NCBI RefSeq assembly: GCF_040126175.1
Contig: NZ_CP155828.1
Location: forward strand, 496,001-560,000
Length of the DNA stretch: 64,000 nucleotides
Origin: Candidatus Phytoplasma solani
Lineage (GTDB): Bacteria > Bacillota_I > Bacilli_A > Acholeplasmatales > Acholeplasmataceae
Direction of reading: 5' to 3'
Shown: positions 34,639 through 44,014 of the stretch, piece after piece
Numbering within the stretch: position 1 is the first letter of the stretch
How the letters are laid out: the number at the start of each line of letters is the position of its first letter
Notes under the pieces: generated by a model
Database searches by the model: none
Seen by the model: only the letters and a program-made list of their open reading frames with translations
What the model was told of the DNA's origin: nothing
Position numbers and translations under genes: made by a program

Positions 34639-36486
34639 CTAATTCTCCATTTTGTTTAATTTAGATGTCTCTATTATATCATTGATAATAAAATCGTTAA
34701 AACGATCAAGTAAAATACCACATTCATAACCTTGTTTAGAAGATTTAATATTGTCTTTTAAATGTTTCAAAGAGCTAATTTTACCTTTAAATATAACTTC
34801 ACCATCGCGAATTATTTTAGCAAAATCATTATTATTGATGATACCTTGAGTAACATAACAACCAGCAATATTACCAATTTTACTAATATGGAATATTTTT
34901 CTTACTTCGGCTTGTCCTGTGATAACTTCTTCAAAAATAGGTTTTACCATTTGTTTTAATTTTTTTTCAATATCTTCAATGATGCGATAAATGATGTTAT
35001 GCATAATAATTTTAATTTTTTGGTTTTGAGCTAATTTTAAAACAGAAGATGATATTTTAATATTAAAACCTATTAAAAGACTTTCTGATGATTCAATTAG
35101 AGAAATATCTTTTTCAGTGATAGTACCAACCAAAGCACGCAAAATATTAACTTTTAAATCAGAAACTTTGATTTTTTCAATCATCCCGCAAATAGCTTCT
35201 AAACTTCCTTGAGTATCTGCTTTTAAAATAATATTAAGTTCTTTGGGCTGCTCTTTTTCAATATTTTGTAAAATACTTGTTAAATCTTGTGGTAATATTG
35301 TTTTAGCTAAAATTTGTTGCTTCTTTGTTTTTAATTCAAAAACAATTTTACGCGCTTCTTTTTCGTTAGCGACAACATAAAAAATATCTCCTGCTTGCGG
35401 AACTTCTTTTAATCCTGAAACTCTAACTGGTTGAGAAGGCAAAACCTTTTTTAATGATTTTTTATTTTCATCTTCCATAGAACGTATTTTACCAAAAGTA
35501 TTACCAACAACAACAATATCACTTACTTTTAGGTTGCCATCACTAACAATAAAAGTAGCAACAGGTCCTAAAGATTTATCCAAACTAGCTTCAATAACTG
35601 TTCCTTGGGCTAATTTGTGAGAATCTGCTTTTAGATCTTGAATTTCACTTAAAAGCAAAATTATTTCTAATAATTTATCAAGGCCTTCTTTTTTAAGCGC
35701 TGAAATAGATATATAAGAGGTTGTCCCCCCCCATTCTTCAGGTAATAAATCAAAATTAGATAATTCTGTCATAATTTGTTGGCTATTATTGTTTGGCTTA
35801 TCTACTTTATTAAGGGCAACAATAATAGGTATTTTTTCTTTTTGAGCGTGTTTTAAAGCTTCAATTGTTTGAGGCTTAACGCAATCATCAACTGCAACAA
35901 CTAAAACGCAAATATTTGTTATTTTAGCTCCTCTAGCTCTCATTTTACTAAAAGCTTCATGGCCTGGGGTATCAATAAAAGTTATTTTATTATTTTGATA
36001 ATCCACTTGATAAGCGCCAATATGCTGAGTAATCCCTCCAAATTCTTGGTCAACAACTCGAGTTTTGCGAATAGCATCCAATAAAGTTGTTTTGCCGTGA
36101 TCCACATGGCCCATAATGGTGACAATAGGTGGCATTTTTTCTAAAATTGTTTTGTCTTTTGCTTTTTCTTCTATGATTTTTTTAGTTTTGAATTCGTTTA
36201 CTGTTTTGACTGTTTCTAAAAATTCAACATTACAAACTTTGGCTAAATTTTTAATTGTTTCTTTATCCAAAATTTGATTAACATTGGCTTGTACTCCTGA
36301 TTGCAATAATTTCTGAATTAAAGAGGCGCTAGAAATACCAAAAGCTTGAGCTATTTGATAAACTTTATCTTCAGGGTTAAAAGAATAAGTTTTATTTCTC
36401 AAATCGTTTTTTAAAGTCTTTTTTGTTTCCAATGCTTTGTTATTTTCACGAGACTCTAATTTATTTTTCTTTTTATCAAAGGTCAT
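34639..36486 (-). CDS. infB: Translation initiation factor IF-2
   Basis: This encodes 615 residues from ATG 36,486, chosen for AAAGGAGGGATATCA upstream rather than the longer open frame. G1 GHVDHGKTTLLDAI, switch II FIDTPGHEAFSKMRARG, G4 VALNKVDKP. The N-terminal extension is short (about 115 residues), which is usual in mollicutes. Domains IV and C-terminal fMet-tRNA-binding parts follow. An eight-C run at 35,725-35,732 (Gly-Gly codons) lies in the G domain. IF-2 places initiator tRNA on the 30S. Confidence 0.97.
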   Translation of the reverse strand: MTFDKKKNKLESRENNKALETKKTLKNDLRNKTYSFNPEDKVYQIAQAFGISSASLIQKLLQSGVQANVNQILDKETIKNLAKVCNVEFLETVKTVNEFKTKKIIEEKAKDKTILEKMPPIVTIMGHVDHGKTTLLDAIRKTRVVDQEFGGITQHIGAYQVDYQNNKITFIDTPGHEAFSKMRARGAKITNICVLVVAVDDCVKPQTIEALKHAQKEKIPIIVALNKVDKPNNNSQQIMTELSNFDLLPEEWGGTTSYISISALKKEGLDKLLEIILLLSEIQDLKADSHKLAQGTVIEASLDKSLGPVATFIVSDGNLKVSDIVVVGNTFGKIRSMEDENKKSLKKVLPSQPVRVSGLKEVPQAGDIFYVVANEKEARKIVFELKTKKQQILAKTILPQDLTSILQNIEKEQPKELNIILKADTQGSLEAICGMIEKIKVSDLKVNILRALVGTITEKDISLIESSESLLIGFNIKISSSVLKLAQNQKIKIIMHNIIYRIIEDIEKKLKQMVKPIFEEVITGQAEVRKIFHISKIGNIAGCYVTQGIINNNDFAKIIRDGEVIFKGKISSLKHLKDNIKSSKQGYECGILLDRFNDFIINDIIETSKLNKMEN

Positions 36487-36546
36487 TGATATCCCTCCTT
36501 TTATATTTTCATTAAACAAATCAAGAATCAAAATAGTTAAAAATAA

Positions 36547-36840
36547 TTATTTATCGTTGAAATTATTTAAATTTTCTTTTGAGTTATTTTTCAATAAAAC
36601 AAATTTTAAAAGAGTTTGATAAATCTCTTCGGGAACACGAGTTTTAAGTTTTTTATCTAAAAGTTTCTTTTTTTGAACTAATTTAACATATTCTATTTTT
36701 AGGCTCAAATAAGCTCCTCTTCCTTGTAACTTTTGATCGTAATCAATTGCTACTTCACCTAATTTATCAACATTAACTCTAATCATTTTAATAGGATTTT
36801 TGTTTTGTTTAGTAACTATACAAGTCCTTAAAATATTCAT
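36547..36840 (-). CDS. rnpM: RNase P modulator RnpM (YlxR)
   Basis: This encodes 97 residues. RTCIVTKQNKNPIKMIRVN and GRGAYLSLK match the YlxR/DUF448 family (R-x-C...K...L-R...GRGAY). It stands between nusA and infB as in most Firmicutes. Recent work on the family describes binding to RNase P RNA; I use that as established knowledge of the family and see no site for it here. Confidence 0.9.
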   Translation of the reverse strand: MNILRTCIVTKQNKNPIKMIRVNVDKLGEVAIDYDQKLQGRGAYLSLKIEYVKLVQKKKLLDKKLKTRVPEEIYQTLLKFVLLKNNSKENLNNFNDK

Positions 36841-36847
36841 CTTTTAA

Positions 36848-37921
36848 TTATATAATTCCTTCTTTTTGAGCTTGCGATAGGGTTTTAATATCGATATTCC
36901 ATTTAGTTACTTCGACTGCTAATTTAACATTTTTACCTAATTTTCCAATAGCTAAAGAAAATTGATCATCTGGAATAATAGCTAAAGCACACTTATTAAC
37001 ATTATTTTTAATAATAACATCGATACATTGAGCTGGTTTTAAAGCGTTACTAATTAATTCTTTTTGATCTTCACTCCAATTAAACAAATCAATTTTTTCA
37101 CCTTTTAAAATTTTGATAATATGTTTAATCCGATTGCTATTTTCGCCAATACAAGAACCAATAGCATCAACTTGAGGATCATAAGAAAGCAATCCAATTT
37201 TTGTCCGTTCACCAGAAATACGGGCAATTATCATAATTTTTACAATCCCTTCTTGTATTTCAGGAATATTTTCTTCAAAAACTTTGACTACAAGACCGAC
37301 ATGATTATGACTTACAAAAAGTTTAGGCCATTTATTAGTTTTTTTTACTTCCGACAAAAAAACTTGAATTCTTTCGCCTACATGTGGTAGATTATTACTA
37401 GAAATTTCTTTTTTTAGCAATAAAGTAGTGATTTCTTTTTCTAATTCTAAATTATAAAATTTTTCGTTTTCGGAAAGAATTTTGGCACTAATCAGTTTAC
37501 CTTCTTGTTGTTTAAAAAAATGATAAATACTTTCTCTTTTCTTTTTAGTTAGTTCTTCGTTGAATTGGTTTTTAAATTCTTTGATAGCATATAAATTAAA
37601 TTCTTTAGGATCAACCTTAATTTCAATAACTTGACCTACTCTAGCCTGTAGTTTAATTTTTTGTGCCTCTTCTAAATCAATAGGTGTCCATTCTTTTAAG
37701 TTTATAGTGTTAATATTGGTTTCATCAGTAACTATAAATTGTTTATATAAAATCATTTTGCTTTTATCTTCTTTTAAATGAACACGGCAACTTTTAACTC
37801 GATGATTTTTTTTACAACCAGCAATCAATCCTTTAGTAAAAGCTTCAACCACTTCTTCCCTCGGTAAATCTCTTTCTTGCACTATTTTATCTAAAAGTTT
37901 AAAAAAATTCTTACTAATCAA
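36848..37921 (-). CDS. nusA: Transcription factor NusA
   Basis: This encodes 357 residues starting at TTG 37,921, chosen because AAAGGAG lies 8 bases upstream and LISKNFFKLLDKIVQERDLP is the family N-terminus; the longer frame with MTFFFN is unlikely. The N-terminal RNA polymerase-binding part (1-125) is followed by S1 (about 130-195) and two KH domains, with VDAIGSCIGENSNRIKHII and SLAIGKLGKNVKLAVEV. It modulates pausing, termination and antitermination. rimP, often upstream, is absent here. It is the first gene of the operon. Confidence 0.95.
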   Translation of the reverse strand: MISKNFFKLLDKIVQERDLPREEVVEAFTKGLIAGCKKNHRVKSCRVHLKEDKSKMILYKQFIVTDETNINTINLKEWTPIDLEEAQKIKLQARVGQVIEIKVDPKEFNLYAIKEFKNQFNEELTKKKRESIYHFFKQQEGKLISAKILSENEKFYNLELEKEITTLLLKKEISSNNLPHVGERIQVFLSEVKKTNKWPKLFVSHNHVGLVVKVFEENIPEIQEGIVKIMIIARISGERTKIGLLSYDPQVDAIGSCIGENSNRIKHIIKILKGEKIDLFNWSEDQKELISNALKPAQCIDVIIKNNVNKCALAIIPDDQFSLAIGKLGKNVKLAVEVTKWNIDIKTLSQAQKEGII

Positions 37922-38178
37922 AACAGTTTCTCCTTTTATTATTTTAGATAGTATATTAAAAAAAAATGTCAAGAAAATAAATTAAAAACAGCTAATAAAA
38001 TACAAAAGTCGAAAAAAGCAATAACTCAAAAAAGCACTACTCTTATTTTTAACATTTTAACAAATAAAGCAACCTATAATATTATTATATCATGTAAAAG
38101 AGACAAATTATATTTTTTAATATAAAAATTAAATAAAATTGATAACGATTTTTTTATATCTTTTTAATATAATAAAAA

Positions 38179-40014
38179 TTAAAAAGATATCTTTTTTTGA
38201 TCAATATCTTTGAAAGTAAGATGAGGAAAATTACGATTTTTATTTTTAGCCTGTAAACTTTTTAAAATTTCTACCATAACCCAAGTATCTTGTTGACAAT
38301 ATTTTTCTAAAGCTTGATATTTTAGTTGAAATTCTTTTTGGGACATTGAAGGAAAACGAAGATAAGTTATAAAAGCTTCAATTCCGTTTTGAATAGTTAA
38401 ATTAGAATAAGTAAAATTGCAAAATAAAGGAGCAACTTTTTTAATAGAAAAAGATCCTTGCAACTGTTCGTGATAAAAGTTAATTCCTTGAGCTTCATTT
38501 TTATCCATTCCTAAATTTTGATAAAATTTCTCATTGCCTTTTAAAAGATCTTTGAGATCCAATATTCTTGTAATTAAATTATGTAATTGAGTTTTATATT
38601 TAGGAAAAAATAAAGCTAATTCCTTTAAACGGCTTGTTTCAAAAGATTTGTGATAAACAATAATCGAGCCATTATCATCTTGAATGGCTTTTAGTAAATT
38701 AATAAGTAATTTTTCTCTATGATCTTTATGGTCGGGGGCTAAAAAAGAAATATGATCATGTTCTTTATGACATACACCAGGAATTTTTTCAATATGCAAG
38801 GAAAACTGAAAAAGAGATTGACTATAAGGACTTTCACCTGAAAATCTTGGAAAAGGACAAGGAAAAGATTCAAAATCTAAATAATAAAGAGGGTATTTTA
38901 ATTGTTTTAAACCTAAATTGATTTTTTCAAAATGATAATAAGAAAGTTTGGTTTTGATAGTTTTATATTGAATACGGTTATTAAATCGTTTTAACCATGC
39001 AAACGGCAAACTAAGAATTTGATAATAATTTTGTTCAATTAAATCTTTTATTTTTTTGCCTGAAAAACCGAGATGATTATGCAAATAATTAAAAATATTA
39101 TTTTTATCTGGAATTAATTCAAAAAAAGTCAATATTTTTTGAGGTAAAAAATGAGTTTGTATAGTGGCTTTTTTTTTATTAGCTAAATGTTTGATTAAAA
39201 GGTTTTTATCTTGTTTTAATATTTGTTCGCTTTGAGCAGTAATTGCAGTTAAATCAATCAAAGTAATTAAATTTTGGTCTTGAAAGACGTCTTTAATATT
39301 ATCTAAAATATAATCAGCATTCAAAACTACTAAATAATATTTTCTAATTTTATTTTTTTGTTTTTTGGTAAGGCTATTTTCAATCACTAATCTTTGATAA
39401 GTTAAGTCGTATATATATTTACCTACTTGATCATAAGGATTAATAAGGTTTTTAAGTTTTTGTTGATAGTTTTTATCGGTGATGTTTTTAGCAAAGTCGT
39501 TAGGGGTTAATATGTTAGGTTTTTCCTGTTCGAAAAAGAGGATTGTTTTTTTGGCTTCATTTTGAAATTTTAATTGTAAAAATTTTTTGCTAGTAGTTGC
39601 TTTGGTTTCAAAAATACGAATAGTCTTTTCATCTTCTTGATAACCATCTAAAAAACAATAAAATTGATGTTTTTCTTTTGTCATTTGGAACTTTTGTTGT
39701 TGGTAAGTATCCAAAGAATAAATAACATCACCTGTAAAATGTTTTTGTAAATATTTTCCTGCAAGCAATTCTAATTTTTGATAATAAGGTTGCATCGTTG
39801 CTAAATGTTTTTGATCTAAATTAACAATTGACTTGTCATCTAATTGGGATTCTAAAAAACTTATCTTTTTATCATAAGTCTCTTCAGTCATTAAATTATG
39901 TAATTCATGACCAAATTCACCCAAAAACTGACTTTTATTTTGGTATAAATATTTATAATTAACATATTTCAACACTTTTAAAAACTTAATAAAACGAGTT
40001 TTAGAAATATTCAT
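38179..40014 (-). CDS. DUF2779-type protein: Cas4-like nuclease part plus DnaQ-like exonuclease part
   Basis: This encodes 611 residues; AAAGGATATC precedes ATG 40,014. The N-terminal half has CFLDGYQ (D123) and RIFETKAT (E136, K138), which would be a PD-(D/E)XK core of the Cas4/RecB kind. The C-terminal DUF2779 region starts at LYYLDFESF (D380, E382), has RILDLKDL (about D486) and ends with KYCQQDTWVM (D576), a DEDD-like exonuclease pattern. Related proteins occur in Acholeplasma and other mollicutes; no cas gene or CRISPR array is nearby. A role in DNA or RNA end processing is inference. It is a single gene with no obvious operon. Confidence 0.7.
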   Translation of the reverse strand: MNISKTRFIKFLKVLKYVNYKYLYQNKSQFLGEFGHELHNLMTEETYDKKISFLESQLDDKSIVNLDQKHLATMQPYYQKLELLAGKYLQKHFTGDVIYSLDTYQQQKFQMTKEKHQFYCFLDGYQEDEKTIRIFETKATTSKKFLQLKFQNEAKKTILFFEQEKPNILTPNDFAKNITDKNYQQKLKNLINPYDQVGKYIYDLTYQRLVIENSLTKKQKNKIRKYYLVVLNADYILDNIKDVFQDQNLITLIDLTAITAQSEQILKQDKNLLIKHLANKKKATIQTHFLPQKILTFFELIPDKNNIFNYLHNHLGFSGKKIKDLIEQNYYQILSLPFAWLKRFNNRIQYKTIKTKLSYYHFEKINLGLKQLKYPLYYLDFESFPCPFPRFSGESPYSQSLFQFSLHIEKIPGVCHKEHDHISFLAPDHKDHREKLLINLLKAIQDDNGSIIVYHKSFETSRLKELALFFPKYKTQLHNLITRILDLKDLLKGNEKFYQNLGMDKNEAQGINFYHEQLQGSFSIKKVAPLFCNFTYSNLTIQNGIEAFITYLRFPSMSQKEFQLKYQALEKYCQQDTWVMVEILKSLQAKNKNRNFPHLTFKDIDQKKISF

Positions 40015-40144
40015 TTTTGATATCCTTTCTTTTACAATTTAACAATATAAAATTTTTTCATTCTTTCGGAAAAATAAACATTTATCAACAAATCAAAAGT
40101 TAATTTTATTTTTTCTTTTTTTCAAAATAGTTATTATAAGTTTT

Positions 40145-40597
40145 TTACTGATTCATTTTTTTTAAAGTTTGTTGGATGGATAAATTAGCTTCTTTTTCTT
40201 TTAATCTATTTCTTTTATCGTATTTTTTTTTGCCTTTACCTAAAACGATTTCCACTTTAACTAAATTTTTTTCAAAATAAACTTTTAAAGGAATAACTAA
40301 AAAACCTTGAGTTTTAATTTTATTTTGAATTTGAAGAATTTCTTTTTTTTGCAATAAAAGTTTTTTAATTCTTTTTTCATCATACTGTAAAGAACAACTA
40401 AAAGGATATTTTAAAACAACCATATTAACTACAAAAATTTCTTCATTTTTAACACAAACATAAGCGTTATTTAAACTTATTTTACCTAATCTAATTGATT
40501 TAACTTCGCTACCTAAGAGCTTTATACCAGCATGATATTTTTTCTTTTCTAAAAAAAAATCATAAAATGCTTTTTTATTGGTGATTATTGTTTTCAT
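40145..40597 (-). CDS. smpB: SsrA-binding protein SmpB
   Basis: This encodes 150 residues from ATG 40,597 (family start [15 protein letters not shown]). [20 protein letters not shown] and SLNNAYV form the OB fold; the C-terminal [20 protein letters not shown] is the tail that acts in the A site during trans-translation. The partner tmRNA gene is not in this window. Confidence 0.95.
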   Translation of the reverse strand: MKTIITNKKAFYDFFLEKKKYHAGIKLLGSEVKSIRLGKISLNNAYVCVKNEEIFVVNMVVLKYPFSCSLQYDEKRIKKLLLQKKEILQIQNKIKTQGFLVIPLKVYFEKNLVKVEIVLGKGKKKYDKRNRLKEKEANLSIQQTLKKMNQ

Positions 40598-40652
40598 AAT
40601 GATAAAATGCACCTTCTTAAAGAATAAATTAAACTTAATAAAATAACAAAAA

Positions 40653-40679
40653 AACAACCAAAAAAAGATTTGGTTGTTG
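40653..40679 (-). terminator. Terminator after ppa
   Basis: AACAACCAAA and TTTGGTTGTT pair around AAAAGA; on the minus strand it is followed by TTTTTTTG. Confidence 0.8.
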
Positions 40680-40822
40680 AATTAATATCACCTTTGAGTT
40701 TTGAAAAAATAAAAAACTTCTTTAATTAGGAAAATAAAAATAGTTGACTAATCATTGGATAACTATATTTGTCTTTCCCAATTAGATAATAAAAAAAAGA
40801 TAAAACCATGATGTAACAATGT

Positions 40823-41353
40823 TTAATGCTTTTTTAATTTTCGATAAGTTAAAATACTTTTTTCAATTGCTTGCAAAGCTTCTTTTTTTCCTTGGATTGC
40901 TTCTATAATCACATTTTTTTTTTCTAATGCTTTATAATTTAGAAAAAAATGTTTTATTTCTGCTAACAAAGAAACAGAAATATCTGATAAATCATAAAAA
41001 TCTTTAAAAACTACATCCGCCATAGGAACTGCAATGATTTTTTCATCTAATTCGTTATTATCAATCATTTTAATTACTCCCAGCGGACGACATTTTACTA
41101 AAGACAAGGAAGCTAAGCTTTCTTGGGCCAAAACTAAGACATCTAAAGGATCATTGTCTTCGCAATGAGTTAAAGGGATGAAACCATAATTGACAGGATA
41201 GCGAAAAGAAGTCGTCAAAAAACGATCCAACAATAACATTCCTGTTTCTTTATCGATTTCATATTTTTTTTTGCTTCCTTGAGGAATTTCAATTACTGAT
41301 ATAAATTCTTCTTTAGTAATTCTTTTAGGGTTAATATCGTGCAATATATTCAT
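40823..41353 (-). CDS. ppa: Inorganic pyrophosphatase
   Basis: This encodes 176 residues from ATG 41,353 (AAAAAAGGTTTAAA upstream). IEIPQGSKKKYEIDKETG, RYPVNYGFIPLTH and DNDPLDVLVLAQE are the family I active-site segments with the metal-binding acids. It hydrolyses PPi from biosynthesis in the cytosol. Standing as a single gene with its own terminator. Confidence 0.95.
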   Translation of the reverse strand: MNILHDINPKRITKEEFISVIEIPQGSKKKYEIDKETGMLLLDRFLTTSFRYPVNYGFIPLTHCEDNDPLDVLVLAQESLASLSLVKCRPLGVIKMIDNNELDEKIIAVPMADVVFKDFYDLSDISVSLLAEIKHFFLNYKALEKKNVIIEAIQGKKEALQAIEKSILTYRKLKKH

Positions 41354-41429
41354 TTTTAAACCTTTTTTCTTATATTTTTTATTCATAAAAATTATCTTTC
41401 GTTAAAAAATGATAAAAAGTAACAAATAA

Positions 41430-42143
41430 TTATAAAAGATACATTAAAATACTACCAGCTATTGCTACATTCAAACTTTCTACTTTTTGCGTTTCAATCT
41501 TTAATAAACCATCTGAAAGAGATTCTATTAAAGGTGAAATTCCTGTTCCTTCGTTGCCTAAAACTAAAACCTTCTTTAAATATCTTTGAGATGTTTGAAT
41601 ATCAAAATTAGTTTTATGAGGTGAAGTACTAAATATGCGATAATCTTTATTTTTGAGATTTTCTAAAAAGTTTTTCAAGTTGCCTCTTTGTAAAGCAAGT
41701 TCAAATAAAGCCCCTTGACTAACTCTAACCGTTTTTTCGTGATAAAAATCAGCACTATGAAAACTTACAAAAATTTGATGAAAACCAAAAGCAAGGGCGC
41801 TTCTCATTAAAGCTCCAAGATTAGCGGGGTCTTGGATATTTTCTAATGCTAAAATTTTATCATTTAACAAATCACTTGCTAAAGGAACGCGACAAAGAGC
41901 TATTTGATCAAAAACTGTTTTTGTTTGTGATAATTCTTTCATTAAAATAGGGCTTATCAAAGTGCCTTCTTTTGTTTCTGTAGAAGTATAAATTTCTATT
42001 AAAGTATTTTGATATAAAGTTTTTTGAGATTGTTCAATTAAGTGATTTCCATATACTAAAAATTGTTGATATAAATCACGATATTTTTTTAACTTTAATT
42101 TTTTTAATTTTTTAAAAGTAGGATTTTGATTTGAAGTAATCAT
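41430..42143 (-). CDS. SpoU/TrmH-family rRNA or tRNA 2'-O-methyltransferase
   Basis: This encodes 237 residues. The three SPOUT motifs are present: LENIQDPANLGALMRSA, VLVLGNEGTGI, and LNVAIAGSILMYL, which build the deep trefoil knot that binds SAM. The short N-terminal part (YGNHLIEQSQ) fits the L30e-like substrate-binding domain of RlmB/TsnR-like enzymes. The exact RNA target cannot be told from sequence. The start lies 32 bases inside the end of thiI, so translation is probably coupled. Confidence 0.88.
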   Translation of the reverse strand: MITSNQNPTFKKLKKLKLKKYRDLYQQFLVYGNHLIEQSQKTLYQNTLIEIYTSTETKEGTLISPILMKELSQTKTVFDQIALCRVPLASDLLNDKILALENIQDPANLGALMRSALAFGFHQIFVSFHSADFYHEKTVRVSQGALFELALQRGNLKNFLENLKNKDYRIFSTSPHKTNFDIQTSQRYLKKVLVLGNEGTGISPLIESLSDGLLKIETQKVESLNVAIAGSILMYLL

Positions 42144-43443
42144 CTAAATCACCTTTGAATCGATTAAAAATTATTTTTTGTTCTGGTTTTTGCTTACAAA
42201 AATTATTAATTGCTTCTTTGGTGTCATAAAAACCAAAATCTAAAAGATTAAATTCTAAATTTTCTTCAATTCTTAAAGTAATAATTTGTTCTAAAGATGA
42301 TTTTAATAATTGATGATAATCAAAAAAATGTTCTTCTTTTTCAACTTTTTTAATAGTTGGTTTGGTAACGGGAGCTAAAGGAAGATAAAGAGTACAGCAA
42401 TCTTGAAAAGGGCGAATCGAAATATCAAAAGTATCAATATTTTTAGCAATTTCAATAATTTGACTTTTATCCATGGTTGCCAAAGGCCTTAAAATATTGA
42501 TGTTGGCAACCTGTGAAATTGTTTGCATACTTTCTAAAGTTTGACTAGCTACTTGTCCAACTGATTCTCCATTAATTAAACATAAATGACGATTTATTTG
42601 TGCAAATCGATTAGCTAAACGATACATCATCCGACGCATAACATTAATAATGTAGGGGTCTGAAATCTTTTTGCGGATAGTTTCTTGCAAAACCCTAAAA
42701 GGAACTAAATGTAATTTAATTTGATTGTTGGCAGAATAACGACTTAAAATTTTAGCCAAATCAATCACTTTTTGTACTGATTCTAAAGGCGTTAAGGGAC
42801 TTGATTCGAAATGCAATAATTCAATTTCAATTCCTTTTTTCATAGCTAAATAGGCTGCTACCGGAGAATCAATTCCTCCGCTTAAAAAAACAAGCCCTTT
42901 GCCAGAAGAAAAATTAGGAAAACCTCCTAAAGCTTTTTTTTGATCATTTTTTAAATAAAGATAAACTTGCTCTTTTCTAACTTCAATATTTAAAATTACT
43001 TCTGCTTTTTTAACATCAACTTGTAACAAACCTGGCAAAGATTTTAAAATCAAAGGAGCAACTCTTTGAGTTAATTCTAAACTGGTTAAAAAAAATCTTT
43101 TATCTTTTCTTATTGTTTCAATTTTGAATAAAACTGGTTTTTTAATTTTTTCTTTCAATAATAAAGAAGTTTTTTTAACAATATCATCTATATCTTTATT
43201 AGCTTGAATCACAACTACGAAAGAAAAAATACCCGAGACATAAGATAATCTTTTCAAAACTTCAACTTCTAAACTTGAACAATAATCTAGATAAGCATAA
43301 TCTTGTTTAACTTGTAAATTAATATTAGCTAAATGTTTCATTTTGTTTTGTAAAAGTTTTTTTAATTTTTGAATAAAATATTTTTTATTTTTACCTTTTA
43401 AAAAAAGCTCTCCAAAACGAATTAAAATTCTTTTTTGTTCCAT
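42112..43443 (-). CDS. thiI: tRNA 4-thiouridine synthase ThiI
   Basis: This encodes 443 residues; GAGG precedes ATG 43,443. NFLD and THUMP domains at the N-terminus are followed by the PP-loop motif FLSGGIDSPVAAYLAMKKG. There is no rhodanese domain, and a DCC is present in RPFQDCCTLYLP as in Firmicute short forms. It transfers sulfur to U8 of tRNA, with sulfur from an IscS-like partner. It overlaps the downstream methyltransferase gene. Confidence 0.93.
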   Translation of the reverse strand: MEQKRILIRFGELFLKGKNKKYFIQKLKKLLQNKMKHLANINLQVKQDYAYLDYCSSLEVEVLKRLSYVSGIFSFVVVIQANKDIDDIVKKTSLLLKEKIKKPVLFKIETIRKDKRFFLTSLELTQRVAPLILKSLPGLLQVDVKKAEVILNIEVRKEQVYLYLKNDQKKALGGFPNFSSGKGLVFLSGGIDSPVAAYLAMKKGIEIELLHFESSPLTPLESVQKVIDLAKILSRYSANNQIKLHLVPFRVLQETIRKKISDPYIINVMRRMMYRLANRFAQINRHLCLINGESVGQVASQTLESMQTISQVANINILRPLATMDKSQIIEIAKNIDTFDISIRPFQDCCTLYLPLAPVTKPTIKKVEKEEHFFDYHQLLKSSLEQIITLRIEENLEFNLLDFGFYDTKEAINNFCKQKPEQKIIFNRFKGDLDDYFKSKSYF

Positions 43444-43840
43444 AAACGGTACCTCAAATCAGTATTTATTGTTAATATGAATAAATAATAGTTATATTTT
43501 TGTTTTTTTAAGGTGATTTTGGATCTATTTTGGGTTCAACCAAAAAAAATAATAAAAATATTTTTTTACAATTCAATTATAACATTTTCATTATAATATT
43601 TTTAACAATAACTTTACTCGTTGTGATAACAAAAGTTATTGTTGAAAAAATTAAAAAAAGTTCAAAAAAATATAGTCACTGCACTACTTAATTTTAAGTT
43701 TTAAAGATTGATTTTAAAATTAAAAATTGTATGAAAAAAAGAAACAGCCCAAAAATGTTTGTATATCTGCAATGACTACGTTTTTTTTGTTTTTGGGTGA
43801 TTGCTGTTCTTGGACTGGTACCAAAAAACAAAATTTTTTT

Positions 43841-43869
43841 TTGACAAAAGTTATAATTTGGAGTACAAT
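43841..43869 (+). promoter_or_regulatory. Consensus sigma-70 promoter of the pdh operon
   Basis: TTGACA (43,841-43,846), exactly 17 bases, TACAAT (43,864-43,869). It lies about 145 bases before pdhA and gives a long 5' leader. Confidence 0.85.
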
Positions 43870-43955
43870 TAAAATGTAGATGTATCATTTATATAAAAAT
43901 ATTCATTTACTGTATTTAAAAGTTAAAAAATTATTTGATACTAAGATAATCAATA

Positions 43956-43998
43956 AATTATATTTAATCCAAAAGAAAATTATATTTAATCCAAAGAA
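43956..43998 (+). repeat. 22-base tandem repeat in the pdhA leader
   Basis: AATTATATTTAATCCAAAAG plus AAA is followed directly by a second copy with one A fewer, ending just before the AAGGAG ribosome-binding site of pdhA. Its position suggests a possible effect on translation; it may be mere slippage. Confidence 0.7.
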
Positions 43999-44014
43999 AT
44001 AAGGAGAATTTGCA

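Noticed and set aside
38179-40014. Cas4 as part of a CRISPR system
   Set aside because: The nuclease-like N-terminus is fused to a DUF2779 region and no other cas gene or array is near.
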